A DNA stretch of 64,000 nt from Streptomyces sp. BA2 (GCF_009769735.1 NZ_WSRO01000002.1:9287001-9351000); one strand, 5' to 3'; counted from the stretch's first letter, positions 33,565 through 42,870 are shown. Numbers and translations: made by a program. Notes: generated by a model not told the origin, from the letters alone.

Positions 33565-34640
33565 GCGGCGCTCCCGTCCGCAGCGTCCGGGTGCGTCCGT
33601 CGAGGTAGTACTTCGTCGACGTGACGTCGGCCGGCGGGAACTGGTCCGCCGGGACGTTGACTCGGTCGCCGCCCTGGAGGTCGAGGAGGGAGTAGCGCAC
33701 GCGGGGCGTCTGCTCCCAGCCGTTGTCCTCGCCCTTGAGGACGTGGTCGAAGAACCGGCGCAGGTCCTCGACGTTGGCCTCGTCGTAGTAGTCGGGCCAT
33801 TCCTGGCTGTTGTGGACGCGCAGCCACTTGTCCTCGGAGGCCATCCGCCGCCAGGCACGGAACGTACCGGCCGTGTGCAGGGTGTTGGAGTAGCTGGCGA
33901 CGACGTACGCGGGCACGGTGATCTTCTCGAACTGAGGGATCTTGTTCTCCCACAGGTCGTCCATCAGCGGGTGGCGCTGGGCCTCGGTGAGGGAGTCCTC
34001 CTTCTGGCCCTTGCCGAAGTAGCTGTTGTCCTGGAGCAGGCAGGCGAATCCGGTGTCGGGCATGCCGCCGCGCAGCACCAGGTCACGGTAGACGTCGCTG
34101 ACGCCCTCCCATGGGTTGATCGCGGCCAGGTGTGGCGGCTGCTCGGCCGCGGTGAACCACTGGGAGACCGCGAGGTACGAGGTTCCGCTCATCGCGACCT
34201 TGCCGGTGCACCAGTCCTGGACGCCGAGCCACTCGATCAGGTCATAACAGTCCCGGCCCTCCTGGCGGTCCCAGATGACGCTGTCGCCTTCGGAGTTGGC
34301 GACACCCCGGATATCCGGGGTGCAGATCGCGTAGCCCCGCGCGCACCAGTAGGCGGGGTCCGGGCCTTCGAACTTCTCGAGCCCGGACACGATGCCGTTG
34401 TCGAGGCCGACCATCCCGAAGATGCCCATCACGCTGGCGGACGTGCCCTGCCCCTTGCCGTGGGGGCTCTCCACGCCACGATGACCGGCACCCGCTCAGT
34501 CCCGACAGGGCGGAAGACATCCACGTAGATCGTCACGCCGTCGCGGAGCGTCACTGCCACGTCTTTATCGAGGACGACGTCGACTGGCAGCGGTTTGAAC
34601 GGCGGCGCGATCTGGAAACCCGCCTCCAGCGTCCGCGTCC
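33565..34640 (-). pseudogene. CocE/NonD family hydrolase, frameshifted and truncated
   Basis: Near 34600 a frame reads VDVVLDKDVAVTLRDGVTIY VDVFRP and VPVIVAW, the start of an X-Pro dipeptidyl-peptidase/CocE hydrolase. Two extra or one lost base near 34472 shift it into SPHGKGQGTSASVMGIFG, DIRGVANSEGDSVIWDRQEG and VAMSGTSYLAVSQWFTA, which contains the nucleophile serine (SGTSY). The frame continues to [13 protein letters not shown] and then meets the MMPL fragment; the jelly-roll C-terminal domain is lost. Both ends are broken, so it is not functional. Confidence 0.7.
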
Positions 34641-34731
34641 GGGTCTGCAGTCGGAGTCCCTGCTTCAGGCTACACGTGGGCCTGACCCTCTACCAGGCCC
34701 TCGATGCCTTGATCGTTAGGCATCGCCTGGC

Positions 34732-35244
34732 TTACGACCTTGCATTTCTGGGACGGAGCCGGAAGGCGAGATACCGGTTGAAAGCTTCGTGGCTGTCGGG
34801 GGCGAAGTGCCACTCCAGCAGGGCCGACCGCAGCTCCGGCTCGGTCAGCCAGCCATGCCAAGCGATCTCATCAGGATCAGCGGCCACGGCGTTCGGCACC
34901 ACGGCTTCGTGAACGCCGAGCCAGTGAGGGCTCAAACCGCTGCGGTTGAGGAACGTGAACAGCAAGCGCGGCAGTACACGAACGCCCAGCTCTTCAGCCA
35001 GCTCCCGCGCGGCGGCCTGCTCATAGGACTCACCGACACTAACGGCGCCACCGACCACGACCTCATAGAGCCCGGGGAAGCGCGACAGTTGTTCCGACCG
35101 CCGGGTAACGATGATCCGCCCACCCTCATCACGACACACCGTCACGGCGACCCGGTGCAGCCAACTCTCCCGAACTGCCTGCCGGCGGCTGACCACCCCC
35201 AGGACACGATCCTGATCATCGACACGCTCCAGCAGTTCGTCCAC
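34732..35244 (-). CDS. NUDIX hydrolase, isopentenyl-diphosphate isomerase-like
   Basis: This encodes 170 residues from GTG at 35244; the frame is open to 35385 but sequence before VVDELLERVD does not look like the family. The Nudix box is complete (GAVSVGESYEQAAARELAEE followed by LG). The N-terminal LLERVDDQDRVLGVVSRRQA block and the C-terminal FAPDSHEAFNRYLAF block match the YfcD/IDI-like subgroup. Such enzymes hydrolyse nucleoside diphosphate-X compounds or isomerise isoprenoid diphosphates; the substrate is not predictable. No operon partner. Confidence 0.75.
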   Translation of the reverse strand: MDELLERVDDQDRVLGVVSRRQAVRESWLHRVAVTVCRDEGGRIIVTRRSEQLSRFPGLYEVVVGGAVSVGESYEQAAARELAEELGVRVLPRLLFTFLNRSGLSPHWLGVHEAVVPNAVAADPDEIAWHGWLTEPELRSALLEWHFAPDSHEAFNRYLAFRLRPRNARS

Positions 35245-35487
35245 GACGCATACCCTGGCATAGCCCACTGACAGCGCCTCGTACAGCGAGAGCGTCTGCG
35301 GGCTGCGCACGCTCGCCGGGTTCGCGTTCGCGCCGCAGCTGGCGGACCTGCCGAGGAGTGAAGCGCTTGTTCTGGCCGGGACCATGAACGCGGGTGATCT
35401 CTGGCCGTATCCGCCACGTCGCCGACGGGTGCCCCGATAGCGCGAAGGGGTGTGGGGGTCCGGTCCTCGATGAACTCGTTCATGTTT

Positions 35488-36450
35488 CTACGTGACAGCT
35501 TCCTGACCTTCGATGATGGAAGTCAGGCCGTCGAGGAGTGCCTTGAGGCCGAGTTCGAAGAGCGCATCGAGACGCAGGTCGTAGCCGTCCTTGAAGGCTC
35601 CGACCACCTTGGTGAAGGTCGGGAAGCGGCCGGATTCCACCAGTTCTTGGAGGGCAGGGGCGCGGCTGTCCATCCACTGGTCTTCCGACTGGCCCGTGGC
35701 GGCTTCGGCGTGCGCCTCCATCTCCAGGTGCACCGCCAGGCCCTGCACATGGCTGTAGATCAGTACGTGGATGTCGAACAGGGTCGTGGGGTCGAGGCCG
35801 TGGCCGTCGAGGGCGCCCAGCACCCACTCGCCGTGGACCATGAGATTGGGCACGAGCAACGGCCGTGTGAGGGAGCCGAGCTGGGCCAGCCACGGGTGCT
35901 TGCGGTACAGGCTCCACAGGGTCCGGGCGCCCAGCTCGATGCGGGTACGCCAATCCTCGGGGGCGTCCGCGCGGTAGGAGTCCTCGCCGAACGCGGCGTC
36001 GGCCATGTGCAGGACGAGGTCTTCCTTGCTCGGGACGTACCGGTAGATCGACATCGCCGCGACGCCGAGCCGGGCCGCGACGCCGCGCATGGAGAGCGCC
36101 GAGAGCCCTTCGGCGTCAGCGATCTCGAGGGCGGCCCGGACGATCCGGTCGTGGCTCAGCTCCTGCTCGGGGTCCGGGGCGGGTGATTGGCGTCTGCGGG
36201 CCTGCGCGGCGGGGGCGGTTCTGGCGACGACCGTGCCGATCCGGGGTCGGGCCTCGACAAGTCCCTCCAGGCGCAGGGTGGTCAGGGCCTTGGTGGCGGT
36301 GGCGAGCGCGACGCCCCATTCCCGGGCGATCTGGCGGGTCGAAGGAACCCGGTCCCCAGGGGCGAGTTCACCCTCCGCGATGCGCCACCGGATCGCGGCG
36401 ACGATGCGCAGATAGGGCGGATGACCGGCTGCCTCTGTGGTCTTCGTCAC
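35488..36450 (-). CDS. GntR-type HTH / TetR-type fusion regulator
   Basis: This encodes about 320 residues from GTG at 36450. It contains two DNA-binding domains: a GntR-type winged helix at residues 12-75 (YLRIVAAIRWRIAEGELAPG, STRQIAREWGVALATATKAL) and a TetR-type helix-turn-helix at about 105-150 (DRIVRAALEIADAEGLSALS, MRGVAARLGVAAMSIYRYVP). A TetR_C ligand-binding domain follows. This layout is known in Streptomyces regulators of drug or flavin oxygenase genes. It diverges from the FAD monooxygenase gene at 36616 across an inverted repeat, so it probably represses both. The stop lies near 35488; the region left of it (35245-35487) carries no gene. Confidence 0.85.
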   Translation of the reverse strand: MTKTTEAAGHPPYLRIVAAIRWRIAEGELAPGDRVPSTRQIAREWGVALATATKALTTLRLEGLVEARPRIGTVVARTAPAAQARRRQSPAPDPEQELSHDRIVRAALEIADAEGLSALSMRGVAARLGVAAMSIYRYVPSKEDLVLHMADAAFGEDSYRADAPEDWRTRIELGARTLWSLYRKHPWLAQLGSLTRPLLVPNLMVHGEWVLGALDGHGLDPTTLFDIHVLIYSHVQGLAVHLEMEAHAEAATGQSEDQWMDSRAPALQELVESGRFPTFTKVVGAFKDGYDLRLDALFELGLKALLDGLTSIIEGQEAVT

Positions 36451-36561
36451 GTCCTGCCACTTCCTGTCCTGTACTAGTGCAGAGGGTAGCAGCGACAACG
36501 CCGAAGGGAAGGCGTCTGCCCTAGCACACATCTCGCTTTTGGCCAGTTGAAGCGGCTGTGC

Positions 36562-36594
36562 GTACGGCGTACGTTCAGGACGCGTACACCGTAC
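36562..36594. promoter_or_regulatory. Inverted repeat between the regulator and monooxygenase genes, probable operator
   Basis: Arms gtacggcgtacg (36562-36573) and cgtacaccgtac (36583-36594) form an imperfect palindrome with two mismatches and a 9-base centre. It lies 22 bases before the monooxygenase ATG, a position where repressor binding would block that promoter. Confidence 0.7.
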
Positions 36595-36615
36595 AAAGCA
36601 CTAGAGGAGCTTCCC

Positions 36616-37716
36616 ATGCGCACCGTACTCGTCTCCGGCAGCGGCATCGCCGGACCCGTCCTCGCCTACTGGCTGCGCCGCCACGGCTTCGCGCCCACCG
36701 TCGTCGAACGCGCTCCGGGCCAACGCCCCGGAGGCCAGGCCGTGGACATCCGCGGCGTCGCACTCGAAGTCGTGCAGCGGATGGGCCTGCTGGAACAGGC
36801 AAGCCACGTAAGGACCCGGATGCGCGGCATGTCGATCCTCGACCCCGACGGCCACGAGGTTGACTGCTCCACCGAGGCGACCTTCAGCAGCGGTCGGCTC
36901 GACAGCGAAGACATCGAGGTGCTGCGCGAGGATCTGGTACGGATGGTGCACGAGCACACGCAGGCGGGCGTCGAGTACCTCTTCGGCGACAGCATCACCG
37001 CACTCAACGAGGACGAGGCCGGCGTGCGCGTCGAATTTGCCCGCGGGTCATCCCGCGCCTTCGACCTCGTGGTCGGGGCCGACGGCCTCCACTCCACCGT
37101 ACGGCGCCTGACCTTCGGTCCGGAGGAGCGCTACGCCCATCACCTGGGCAGCTACCTCTCAGTGTTCAGCGCTGACAACTTCCTCGCCCTGGACGACTGG
37201 CAGATGTGGCTGCGGGACGGCGACACGGGCTTCGGCATCATGCCCGTACGCGGCAACACCGAACTCAGGATCGCCTTCGGCTTCGAGTCCGCCCCCCTCG
37301 CCCACGACGGCGCTGCCCTCCGGCAGCTCGTCGTAGACATGCTCGCGTCGATGCGGTGGGAAGGGACCCGCCTGGCCGAGGCCGCCCGGAAGGCGCCCGA
37401 CTTCTACTGCGACGCCATGGCCCAGATCCGCATGGACCAGTGGTCGCTGGGCCGGGTGACCTTGCTCGGAGACGCCGGCTACTGCCCTTCCCCTCTCTCG
37501 GGGCAGGGCACCAGCCTGGCCCTCGTGGGCGCCCACGTGCTGGCCGACTGCCTTGCCCAGGACAACGGCGACCACCGCACCGCATATGCCCGCTACGAGC
37601 AGCGGATGCGCCCCTTCGTCACTCTCAACCAGGCCCTGGCCACCGAGAATCCCGGCGGACCGGCCTCCGAGGCATCCCTCGCGCGCGCCAAGAATGCACT
37701 CTCACTGGACGGCTGA
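36616..37716 (+). CDS. FAD-dependent monooxygenase (TetX/aromatic hydroxylase type)
   Basis: This encodes 366 residues. The dinucleotide-binding motif is VLVSGSGIAGPVLAYWLRRH at the N-terminus, the PHBH-type DG motif is DLVVGADGLHSTVRR near residue 158, and the second FAD motif is VTLLGDAGYCPSPLSGQGTS near 290. These are class A flavoprotein monooxygenases that hydroxylate aromatics or inactivate drugs such as tetracycline or rifamycin. ATG at 36616 has gaggag eight bases upstream. It faces the GntR-TetR regulator across an operator, so it is probably induced by its substrate. Confidence 0.85.
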   Translation: MRTVLVSGSGIAGPVLAYWLRRHGFAPTVVERAPGQRPGGQAVDIRGVALEVVQRMGLLEQASHVRTRMRGMSILDPDGHEVDCSTEATFSSGRLDSEDIEVLREDLVRMVHEHTQAGVEYLFGDSITALNEDEAGVRVEFARGSSRAFDLVVGADGLHSTVRRLTFGPEERYAHHLGSYLSVFSADNFLALDDWQMWLRDGDTGFGIMPVRGNTELRIAFGFESAPLAHDGAALRQLVVDMLASMRWEGTRLAEAARKAPDFYCDAMAQIRMDQWSLGRVTLLGDAGYCPSPLSGQGTSLALVGAHVLADCLAQDNGDHRTAYARYEQRMRPFVTLNQALATENPGGPASEASLARAKNALSLDG

Positions 37717-38066
37717 TCCCCTACCCCGAGCGGACTCAAGGCACGCAGGAGCAGCACAGAACCGCTCCCGCGCCCAGCGCCTGCTGCCGCTGGGGGCCAA
37801 CAGGCTGGTGAGCTCGGCGAGCGCCTCCGGGGAGGGCTTGAAGTAGCTTTGTACCCCTGTTGGTCTCGTACACGCGCCTCGGTGGAGGACTCCGCGCCCC
37901 CTCGCTACGCGAGCGGCCCTTCTCCGACGACGAACGCAACACCGTGCACCGCAACGTCGACCGTGTCCAGCCACCTTTCTCTGAACTAAGAACGGCGGCC
38001 TGCGGAGATCCAGGGATTGAGCGACGTTCAGCGTCATAGGATCCGACTCGGACCACAGGGGGAACG
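37717..38066. other. Intergenic stretch with weak fragments only
   Basis: A minus-strand stretch near 37710-37850 (PEALAELTSLLAPSGSRR) looks protein-like but has no start or recognisable domain. I see no repeat or RNA gene. Confidence 0.3.
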
Positions 38067-38591
38067 TTGGACGCTGGCATTGCTTCGTTGCTCGGCGCAC
38101 TCGCTGGTGCAGCCAGCGGAACCGGCGCCGCGCTCATCACTTATCGCGGTCTGATGAGACAGTCGGATCAGCAGTCTCAGCGCGAGCGTGTTGACAAGCA
38201 GCGCGAGACATATGCTGCCCTAATCACTGCAGCTCATCAGTTTGAGACTGCGGCTATCAAGGTGTTATTGCAGCTCAGAGGCCTTCCGTCGATGCCTGTC
38301 CCGGAGCCGGAGTTCGTTATCGCCTATCGCGAAGCGTACTGGGCCATCGCTCACTGCATTGAAGATGTCGTCCTCGCAGGGCCTTCGTGGCTCGTCCCCC
38401 ATGCGGAAGCTGTCCGCGAAGGGCGGGAGGAGATCCACTCGCTTACCTTCACTCAAGACCAAAGACTCCGCTTCCCAGTTGATGAGCACATGAACTCGCT
38501 CACTCTGCTGAGTAAGGTCGCCGTCATGTCGGCGAAGACGCGTGGCTTCGCTGAGGCGGCGAACAAGCACATCGAGGCGTGTCAAGGCTGA
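38067..38591 (+). CDS. Membrane-anchored helical protein, unknown function
   Basis: This encodes 174 residues from a TTG start with gggggaa four bases upstream. One N-terminal membrane helix (IASLLGALAGAASGTGAALI) is followed by a long cytosolic helical domain starting with a Gln/Arg-rich coiled coil (RQSDQQSQRERVDKQRETYA). It resembles the many one-helix small proteins of Streptomyces islands. Its 3' end overlaps an integrase tail on the other strand by about 10 bases, so it may have been acquired with mobile DNA. Confidence 0.6.
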   Translation: MDAGIASLLGALAGAASGTGAALITYRGLMRQSDQQSQRERVDKQRETYAALITAAHQFETAAIKVLLQLRGLPSMPVPEPEFVIAYREAYWAIAHCIEDVVLAGPSWLVPHAEAVREGREEIHSLTFTQDQRLRFPVDEHMNSLTLLSKVAVMSAKTRGFAEAANKHIEACQG

Positions 38592-38842
38592 CATGCGCGG
38601 TCGGTGATGTCGGGTCCTTCCTGGCCACCCTGTTGTGGCGCCGTGATTTCGCTGATCCGGGTGGCGATCTGTCCGAGGGCGGGCATGCCGAGGTCCACGA
38701 CGGTCGACCTCCGTCGATCCTCGGTGTCCAACTGGCCGAGCTTCTCCTCCGCGCCGGCGAGGCTGACGCGGAGCCCTTCGACTTCGCCGAGCCATCTCTC
38801 GCGTTCCGCTTCGGTGACCCGCCGCCTGGGAAGCTCTCTTCC
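38582..38842 (-). pseudogene. Site-specific recombinase/integrase, C-terminal tail
   Basis: The minus-strand frame reads RRRVTEAERERWLGEVEGLR and VSLAGAEEKLGQLD, then ends ALGQIATRISEI before a TGA. This is the coiled-coil end of integrases found in Streptomyces genomic islands. It has no start and no catalytic residues. Another IS remnant follows directly at 38851. Confidence 0.6.
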
Positions 38843-38850
38843 GGCTGCGG

Positions 38851-39060
38851 GTGATGCATCCCGAAGTCACTATCGTCTGGGCCGACTTGGCCTACGCAGG
38901 GAAGCTCGTGGACTGGGCGAAGTCCTTCCTCCATCTGACGATCAAGACCGTGAGCAGACCCAAGGGCGCTCACGGGTTCGTGATTTTGCCGCGTCGGTGG
39001 GTGGCCGAGAGATCGCTGGCCTGGTTGGTGCACGCGCGCCGGAATGACCGCCTCACCTTC
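38851..39060 (+). pseudogene. IS5-type transposase C-terminal stub
   Basis: The frame gives EVTIVWADLAYAGKLVDWAK, then SRPKGAHGFVILPRRWVAER and SLAWLVHARRNDR, the catalytic end of an IS5 transposase with the second aspartate (WADLAYAG) and the final glutamate (VAERS). The N-terminal half is absent. Confidence 0.75.
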
Positions 39061-39144
39061 GGCGTCAACATCATCGAGACCGGCACCGACTCCTACCGCC
39101 TCCAGCAGACCAAAGCCCAGGCGGAGCGATCTCACGCGTGAGCA

Positions 39145-39490
39145 TGCCCGTGAACTACCGGAGTGGCCCGCGCTCGTCGATGAACACTGTGGGCGCGGAC
39201 AAGAACGCGTCGGCGTCCACTGGGCCGTATGCGATGTTGAACGTGTCCATCCATTATGTCCAGCCTCGGATCCCCAGGGCGCTGCTGAAGCGGTAGTTGA
39301 GCTGCCAGCGAACCCATTGACCAGGGAAGAGCCGGACAGCCGGAGGCCGTCGTGGCCGGGGCGGCAGAGCGAACAGAGGCTGCACTCGGGGGAACACCCT
39401 CAGCCGACCATCGGCTTCACGGAGTTGGACATCGACCTTGCCCGGGTCCTCCCGGCTGTCATACGGCTCAAACCCGTCGCGCTCATGCAC
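39145..39490 (-). pseudogene. Conserved hypothetical gene fragment
   Basis: The minus strand reads VRLFPGQWVRWQLNYRFSSA near 39290-39350 and, past a stop, IDTFNIAYGPVDADAFLSAP TVFIDER near 39175-39260. These look like two parts of one conserved protein with an internal stop at about 39252. I do not recognise the function. Confidence 0.4.
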
Positions 39491-39709
39491 ACGAACTACG
39501 TGCGCGAAGGGGACCTGCTCATGCGGGAGAGCGAAGCCGACTGGAGCCGCGTTTTTTCGAGTCGCGGCCCGACTTCCGCTCCACCCACTTCAACGGCGGC
39601 ACGGTCAGCGGTGCGGTGTTCGCTGGCGGCATGCGCCTTATCTGGCACCGGCGCCAGGTAGGGCGCTCAGAGCTTGCCTTCACACACCCGCCGTTCGCGC
39701 GAGGCGCGG

Positions 39710-39742
39710 GCGCAGCGGGGGCGCAGCGGGGGCGCAGCGGGG
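39710..39742 (+). repeat. Three tandem copies of an 11-bp unit
   Basis: gcgcagcgggg is repeated three times without interruption and then fades into gcgcg. It lies 180 bases left of the damaged IS element. Such arrays expand by slippage. Confidence 0.75.
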
Positions 39743-39919
39743 GCGCGAAGACAGGCTTTTAAGGTCACTTCGACAGCTTCAGCCCTGACCGAGGTTGCCC
39801 AGGGGGTTGTCCCCCTCCCGGCCTTCAGTGTTGGAACCCCTCTCAGACTTCATCTCCTCGTCCATCTCATCCGCACCCTGGTTCTACTTGTCCTCCTCCG
39901 TGCCGGTGACAAGCTTCTT

Positions 39920-40789
39920 ACTGACCGTTTCAGAATGAGCTTCGTAGTCGTCGCAGGCAGATGAGGCTGCAGGCGAGTTGGAGCAGGCCGAGGTGGAGGT
40001 CGGCTCGTACCTCGTAGCGGATCCGCAGGCGCTTGAACTGGTGCAGCCAAGCGAAGGTTCGCTCGATGACCCAGCGGGTCTGGCCCAGTCCCGATCCGTG
40101 GGCCGTGCCCTTGCGAGCGAACTTGGGGGTGATACCGCGGGCGGGTCGAAGTCGTAGCCGCGGTCGGCGAACAGACGCCGCGGCCGGTGGCGAGGCCGCC
40201 CGCGCACCCCGCGGATGCGGGGTATCGCGTCCAGCAACGGCATCAGCTGGGTGATGTCGTGGCGGTTGCCGCCGGTCAGCAGGACGGCTACCGGGGTGCC
40301 GTGCCGGTCGACGATCAGGTGATGCTTGCTGCCGGGTCGGGCCCGGTCGACCGGCGAAGGTCCGGTGTGAGCCCCCCTTTGAGAGCCCGGACGTGCGAGC
40401 CATCGACTGCAACGTCGTCCATGTCCAGCAAGCCCGCCGCCCGCAATTCCGCGAGCAGCACCTCGTGCAACTGCGGCCAGATCCCGGCCGCCGTCCAGTC
40501 CCGCAACCGCCGCCAGGAGGTCACCCCGCTGCAGCCGACCTGATCGGCCGGCACGTCCCGCCAGCTCACGCCCTTGCACAGCACGTACACGATGCCGCGC
40601 AAGGCAGCCCGGTCATCCGCAGGCAACCGTCCGGGATACCGCGCTCGCCGCGGCGGACGAGCAGGCAACAACGGAGCCACCCGCTCCCACAAGTCATCAG
40701 GCACGAGGTCAGTCGCCACCCAACTCATCCTGCAGACCCGGGACCCAACCGCCAAGGCTCACAGCAGACTTCATTGTGAAACGGTCAGT
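39920..40789 (-). mobile_element. IS5-type insertion sequence with two-frame transposase, damaged
   Basis: Inverted ends share actgaccgtttca and aatga: left at 39920-39939, right at 40771-40789. The element is about 870 bp. The right end meets the stop codon of the following oxidoreductase gene within a base or two, so it was inserted precisely at that gene's 3' end. The transposase has an internal deletion, so the copy is probably dead. Confidence 0.75.
39930..40727 (-). pseudogene. IS5-family transposase, orfA/orfB type with an extra lesion
   Basis: orfA starts at 40727 (MSWVATDLVPDDLWERVAPL) and carries the HTH-like DUF4096 region and the first catalytic aspartate (MDDVAVDGSHVRALKGG). An aaagggggg run there (about 40369-40377) would let ribosomes slip by -1 into orfB: HTGPSPVDRARPGSKHHLIV, then LLTGGNRHDITQLMPLLDAI and LFADRGYDFD. 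After YDFD about eight residues are missing and the frame changes again to RGITPKFARKGTAHGSGLGQ and TRWVIERTFAWLHQF. The first shift is normal for this IS group; the second is a deletion that inactivates it. Confidence 0.75.
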
Positions 40790-41731
40790 TCAGTAAGGCA
40801 CGAGGACGATCTTGCCCTGTACCCGGCCGGTTTCGCTGAGCTCGTGGGCCTTTGCGGCCTCGGTGAGCGGGAAGGTCTCGGAGATCGTGGGGCGTACGTC
40901 GTGGGTGTCGACGAGTTCGGCGAAGGCGGTCAGCACGGCGGGGGTCGGCTCCAGGAAGAACTCCACGAATCGTATGCCGAGTTCAGCGGCGCGTGCCGTC
41001 ACCTCGGTGCGGTCCACGCCGACGCCGACGACGTCGACCAGGATGCCGCCCGGTTTGAGGGTGGGCAGCGAGCGCGGGCCGTATTCGTTGCTGATGGTGT
41101 CCAGCACCGCGTCGATGCCGCGTAGGGCCGAGAAGTTTTCCACCGTGTAGTCAATCAGCTTGTCGGCGCCGAGTCCGCGCAGGTAGTCGTGCTTGGCGGC
41201 GCGGGCCGTGCCGATCACGTACGCGCCCCGGGCCTTGGCGATCTGTACGCCGAGGTGGCCAACCCCGCCGGCCGCGCCGTGGATCAGCACGCGTTGGCCG
41301 GGCTGTACATCGGAGAGGACGACCAGGGCCTGGTAGGCGGTGAAGCCGGAGATTGGCAGGGCGGCGGCGCCGACGTGGTCGAGGGTGCGCGGCTTGGGCG
41401 CGATCCGGTCCTCGGGGACCACCACGTGGTCGGCGTGGCTGCCGTGTGGCGGGAGGGTCCAGCCGTAGACTTCCTCGCCCACCGCGAAGCGGGTGACGCC
41501 CTCGCCGACGGCCTCCACCGTGCCGCTGAACTCGTGGCCGAGCACGAACGGCGGCGGGCCGAAGAAGTCCACCTTGCCGATGCGGACCTTCCAGTCCGCG
41601 GGGTTCATGCCGGTGGCTCGTACCCGGACCAGGACCTCGCCGGGGCCCGGCGAAGGCAGGGGTATCTCGGCGAGTTCCAGCACATCGGAGCCGCCGATGG
41701 CCTGCTGTGTGATCACCCGTGTCGTCGTCAT
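40790..41731 (-). CDS. NADP-dependent MDR oxidoreductase
   Basis: This encodes 313 residues. The GroES-like domain has VRVRATGMNPADWKVRIG and PFVLGHEFSGTVEAVGEGVT; the Rossmann motif is VLIHGAAGGVGHLGVQIAKA near residue 146. It belongs to the zinc-independent quinone reductase group and has no structural cysteine set. The stop codon lies directly against the right end of the IS5-type element, so the gene is intact but its downstream flank has been replaced. It probably reduces quinones or enones with NADPH. Confidence 0.85.
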   Translation of the reverse strand: MTTTRVITQQAIGGSDVLELAEIPLPSPGPGEVLVRVRATGMNPADWKVRIGKVDFFGPPPFVLGHEFSGTVEAVGEGVTRFAVGEEVYGWTLPPHGSHADHVVVPEDRIAPKPRTLDHVGAAALPISGFTAYQALVVLSDVQPGQRVLIHGAAGGVGHLGVQIAKARGAYVIGTARAAKHDYLRGLGADKLIDYTVENFSALRGIDAVLDTISNEYGPRSLPTLKPGGILVDVVGVGVDRTEVTARAAELGIRFVEFFLEPTPAVLTAFAELVDTHDVRPTISETFPLTEAAKAHELSETGRVQGKIVLVPY

Positions 41732-42105
41732 GCAGATGATTCTGAGCCCGATGAACACGGGAGGAAGGCGGTTTCACCCCCAGCCGAATGAGTTCTCCCT
41801 GTGGGCGGCGAAGGGGCTTGTCGTGACAGCGCCCGTGACAGCGCCGGCGATAGGGCGAGTTCCGCCGGGGAACATCCTGGCGGGGCCTCTGCCCGGAGCC
41901 ATGAGACGAAGCCCCACCGGAGCGCTCTGGTGGGGCTTCGCCGTGAGGGGGCATGTGTGATTGCGGCCGCCGGGTGGAGTCCCTTGCCGTAGAGCGGTCG
42001 GCCCCTCGAAGGGGCAGGAGACTGGCTGCAGAGCCGTTGGTTGCCCCCGCCCCTTCGCTTCGCCGCCTACGACAGGCCCCGTGACGGCGGGGGAGTGTCC
42101 CAGCC
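41732..42105. other. Intergenic stretch between the two halves of the window
   Basis: Contains the hairpin at 41907-41940 and no gene that I can support. Frames such as the one near 42000 have no motif. This is the border between the accessory DNA and the zinc island. Confidence 0.4.
41907..41940. terminator. Strong hairpin, probable terminator of the permease pair
   Basis: A perfect 12-bp stem (cgaagccccacc with ggtggggcttcg) encloses a 10-base loop. It lies 165 bases past the 3' end of the leftward permease operon and upstream of the oxidoreductase, and could terminate transcription from either side. Confidence 0.65.
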
Positions 42106-42870
42106 TCAGTGCTCCTCGTAGGGGTCCGACGGCTCGGCGATCTCACGGACCGTCGTGGCGTCCAGCACCGGGGGCCAGGCCGCCGCCGAGCCCAGCTTGC
42201 CCTGGGGGTGCCAAGTGCCCGTCACCGTCACCCACAAATCCGCCTCCGGTGCCCCCACGCCGCGGACCTCTGCTTTGACCGCCGCCGCGTCGGCCGCGCA
42301 GCACGCCACTCGCAGCCGGGTGACGTACCACGCGCCGCCGTCGCCCGTAGTGACGAACCCGGTCAGGCGCACCGTGCGCCCTTTCAGTGAGTACCCGCTG
42401 TCGTATGCGGCGCGGGAGCCGAACTCGGCCAGGCTCAGCTCTACCGGGTCACCGGCCGGCAGCGCGGGGAACGTGCCGACGTACTCCTCGGCGCGCCGGG
42501 CTTCCTCCCGGGCCGCGCTGTAGGAACCGAGCGCCGGGGGCGGGAAGCAGAGCAGGGCGAGAGCGGGAAGAGCGAGCAGCCAGGCGACGCGCGGACCGGC
42601 CGCGTGGGAGTGACCGTGGCCCGCTTCGCCCTCGGCGGGGTGACCGTGCTCGTCGGCGCGGGAGGCGCCCTTCCGTGCCGCGCGCGCAGTCAGCGCGACC
42701 TGCACCAGAGCGAGCAGTCCCAGCAGCACACCGGAGACGATCAGGAAGGGACGCAGTCCTGCCTGGACGTAACGGAGATAGAGATCGCTGAACAGCGAGA
42801 TGCGCAGCACTGCGGTGCCGACCAGCAGCAACAGGACGGCGGGACCGTACTTTCTCACAGCAGCCACCAC
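42106..42870 (-). CDS. TIGR03943 family permease subunit with a His-rich loop (YcgQ-type)
   Basis: This encodes 254 residues. Two N-terminal membrane helices (about residues 8-26 and 41-61) are followed by a cytosolic or extracellular loop rich in histidine (ADEHGHPAEGEAGHGHSHAA), another helix (VAWLLALPALALLCF) and a C-terminal soluble OB-like domain of about 130 residues. The pattern is that of TIGR03943 proteins, which pair with DUF318 permeases such as the B. subtilis YcgQ/YcgR pair. The His-rich loop could bind zinc. It overlaps the permease gene by 16 bases. Its location next to aztA suggests a zinc role, which is inference. Confidence 0.75.
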   Translation of the reverse strand: MVAAVRKYGPAVLLLLVGTAVLRISLFSDLYLRYVQAGLRPFLIVSGVLLGLLALVQVALTARAARKGASRADEHGHPAEGEAGHGHSHAAGPRVAWLLALPALALLCFPPPALGSYSAAREEARRAEEYVGTFPALPAGDPVELSLAEFGSRAAYDSGYSLKGRTVRLTGFVTTGDGGAWYVTRLRVACCAADAAAVKAEVRGVGAPEADLWVTVTGTWHPQGKLGSAAAWPPVLDATTVREIAEPSDPYEEH

